DNA of 7,488 nt from an uncultured Haemophilus sp. (GTDB taxonomy: Bacteria; Pseudomonadota; Gammaproteobacteria; Enterobacterales; Pasteurellaceae), in assembly GCA_902482195.1 (NCBI GenBank), contig CABSZQ010000059.1:1-7488 (forward strand). Reading direction: 5' to 3'. Positions 6,405 to 7,488 of this stretch are shown piece after piece (position 1 is the first letter of the stretch; each line of letters opens with the position of its first letter). Made by a program: the position numbers and the translations under genes. The notes below the pieces were generated by a model. That model was given only the letters and a program-made list of their open reading frames with translations, was not told where the DNA came from and did no database searches.

Positions 6405-6413
6405 TGGTATAAC
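6405..6413 (+). promoter_or_regulatory. Predicted extended -10 promoter of prmB
   Basis: TGGTATAAC on the + strand: a TG one base before TATAAC (5 of 6). No clear -35 is seen. The start would be near 6420, about 20 bases before the ATG. It stands back to back with the smrB -10, 11 bp away. Confidence 0.5.
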
Positions 6414-6430
6414 TAGCCAAAATTTTTATT

Positions 6431-6434
6431 GAGG
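6431..6434 (+). promoter_or_regulatory. Ribosome binding site setting the prmB start
   Basis: GAGG six bases before the ATG at 6441. The in-frame TTG at 6429 overlaps this site and is therefore not the likely start. Confidence 0.75.
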
Positions 6435-6440
6435 CACAAA

Positions 6441-7385
6441 ATGGAAACCTTACACAATCAAGAGCTTGTTGCGACAATCTTAGAAGATAATGTGGCAAGT
6501 GAATTAACAACCATTCAAGATTTTTTACGTTGGACATACAGCACATTTAACCGTTCTGATATTTATTATGGGCAAGGCCATGACAATGCTTGGGATGAAA
6601 GCCTTCAATTAGTGCTTGCTGGACTTCAATTACCACTCGATTTACCGCAAGATTTATTTGGTAGCAAACTTACTCATTCTGAAAAAGAGACTTTAGTACA
6701 ATTAGTTTTAAGTCGTATTGAACAACGTGTGCCAGTAGCTTATTTAACGAATAGTGCGTGGTTCTGTGGATTAGAATTCTATGTGGATGAGCGTACGATT
6801 ATTCCTCGCTCACCAATCAGTGCATTAATCCAAGATAAATTTGCTCCGCTTTTAAAATCTGAACCCAAACGTATTTTAGATCTTTGTACTGGAAGCGGTT
6901 GTATTGCAATCGCGATGGCTGAAGCCTTTCCTAAAGCTGAAGTGGATGCGGTCGATCTTTCTGTGGATGCGTTAAATGTGGCAGAAATCAATATTGCTCG
7001 CCATCAATTAGAACATCGTGTTTTCCCGATTCAATCAGATTTATTCCAAAATCTCTTCGGTCAACAATATGATTTAATCGTCTCCAATCCGCCTTATGTG
7101 GATGAAGAAGACTTGGCAGATATGCCGGAAGAATTCCATTATGAACCTGAATTAGCCTTAGGTTCCGGTGTTGATGGTTTAGAAATTACAAAACAAATTT
7201 TAAAACAAGCGCCAGATTATTTGGCACCAAATGGCGTGCTCGTTTGCGAAGTGGGCAACAGCATGGTAAGTCTCATTGAACAATATCCAGATGTGCCGTT
7301 TGAATGGGTTGAACTAAAAAATGGTGGCCTAGGTGTATTTGCCATTAGCCGCGAAGATTTAGTGAAATATCACGATTCTTTTTAA
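6441..7385 (+). CDS. prmB: Ribosomal protein uL3 (L3) glutamine N5-methyltransferase
   Basis: SAM-dependent methyltransferase that modifies a glutamine side chain of ribosomal protein uL3 during assembly of the large subunit. The product has 314 residues from the ATG at 6441, close to the 310 of E. coli. The N-terminal helical domain (1-95) contains [34 protein letters not shown] sequence at about 24-53, typical of PrmB rather than PrmC. RVPVAYL (96-102) and [13 protein letters not shown] (113-125) follow. SAM-binding motif I is DLCTGSGCI at 147-155, and the acidic residue after strand 2 is Asp172 in AVDLS. The substrate-binding NPPY motif is at 216-219 and holds the target glutamine amide. 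The C-terminus has LVCEVGNSM (267-275). The divergent pairing with smrB is conserved in E. coli and links two ribosome-related functions. Confidence 0.95.
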   Translation: METLHNQELVATILEDNVASELTTIQDFLRWTYSTFNRSDIYYGQGHDNAWDESLQLVLAGLQLPLDLPQDLFGSKLTHSEKETLVQLVLSRIEQRVPVAYLTNSAWFCGLEFYVDERTIIPRSPISALIQDKFAPLLKSEPKRILDLCTGSGCIAIAMAEAFPKAEVDAVDLSVDALNVAEINIARHQLEHRVFPIQSDLFQNLFGQQYDLIVSNPPYVDEEDLADMPEEFHYEPELALGSGVDGLEITKQILKQAPDYLAPNGVLVCEVGNSMVSLIEQYPDVPFEWVELKNGGLGVFAISREDLVKYHDSF

Positions 7386-7389
7386 TCTC

Positions 7390-7398
7390 AAGTGCGGT
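7390..7398 (+). repeat. DNA uptake signal sequence core (USS)
   Basis: Exact AAGTGCGGT, five bases after the prmB stop. A one-mismatch inverted copy (AAGTGTGGT on the - strand) lies at 7420-7428. Confidence 0.94.
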
Positions 7399-7428
7399 TA
7401 AAAATCGTCGTGAATTTTGACCACACTT
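7390..7428. repeat. Imperfect inverted repeat made of a USS and a degenerate USS
   Basis: Arms 7390-7403 and 7415-7428 form 14 positions with one C-A mismatch and one U-G wobble in + RNA, around an 11-base loop. No T tract follows on the + strand, so it is a poor terminator for prmB on its own. In - strand RNA the C-A mismatch becomes a G-U wobble. Confidence 0.65.
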
Positions 7429-7440
7429 AACAAATTACTG

Positions 7441-7474
7441 GCGCGCGTTCTTAACGCGTGCTTTTCTTTTTTTT
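7441..7474 (+). terminator. Rho-independent terminator downstream of prmB
   Basis: A 9-bp GC-rich stem (arms 7441-7449 and 7453-7461, with one G-U wobble) and a 3-base loop lead directly into a tract of twelve T residues interrupted by a single C. It is 55 bases after the prmB stop and is the stronger of the two downstream hairpins. Confidence 0.9.
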
Positions 7475-7488
7475 AATAACACAATGCA

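Noticed and set aside
6429..6440. TTG start for prmB four codons upstream of the ATG
   Set aside because: The TTG overlaps the GAGG ribosome site that serves the ATG at 6441.
6779..6991. 70-codon open frame on the - strand
   Set aside because: It is antisense to the SAM-binding part of prmB, with a low-complexity Ser/Ala-rich product.
7475..7488. ATG at 7484 as the start of a downstream gene
   Set aside because: No ribosome site precedes it and the window ends at once, so nothing supports a gene.

Overview
The window is an AT-rich stretch of ordinary bacterial chromosome, very probably from Haemophilus or a close Pasteurellaceae relative. The strongest evidence is eight exact copies of the Haemophilus-type DNA uptake signal 9-mer AAGTGCGGT (either strand) in 7.5 kb, where chance predicts well under one. 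The proteins also look gamma-proteobacterial: ArgS has the 577-residue length of the E. coli enzyme, TehB has the two-domain Haemophilus form, and the gene pairs yecM/argS and smrB/prmB stand divergent as they do in E. coli. Species cannot be fixed from the sequence alone.

Layout, left to right. (1) The 3' end of metG on the + strand, closed by a UUCG-tetraloop terminator. (2) tehB on + and dapD on -, convergent, sharing a bidirectional terminator built partly from an uptake signal. (3) A - strand cluster read right to left: yecM, a small lipoprotein gene of unknown function, then the slyB/pcp lipoprotein gene. Gaps are 4 and 23 bp, so this is probably one operon. It ends in its own hairpin before dapD, which therefore needs its own promoter. 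(4) argS on +, divergent from yecM, with apparently overlapping promoters. (5) argS and smrB, convergent; a perfect inverted pair of uptake signals fills the 34 bp between them and acts as a two-way terminator. (6) prmB on +, divergent from smrB, each with an extended -10 promoter, followed by an uptake-signal hairpin and then a GC-rich terminator.

Together the genes are housekeeping. Four serve translation: MetG and ArgS charge tRNAs, PrmB methylates ribosomal protein uL3, and SmrB is a collided-ribosome endonuclease. DapD makes a lysine and peptidoglycan precursor. SlyB and the small lipoprotein belong to the envelope. TehB is a SAM methyltransferase linked to tellurite and oxidant resistance. 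YecM is a conserved protein of unknown function.

There are no phage, IS, CRISPR, toxin or defence genes, no RNA genes, and no gene-free stretch over 300 bp. I found no convincing new system. The points most worth following are the uncharacterised lipoprotein, the promoter architecture of the two divergent pairs, a His-to-Thr change in the SmrB second motif, and the way uptake signals are placed in terminators and protein linkers.
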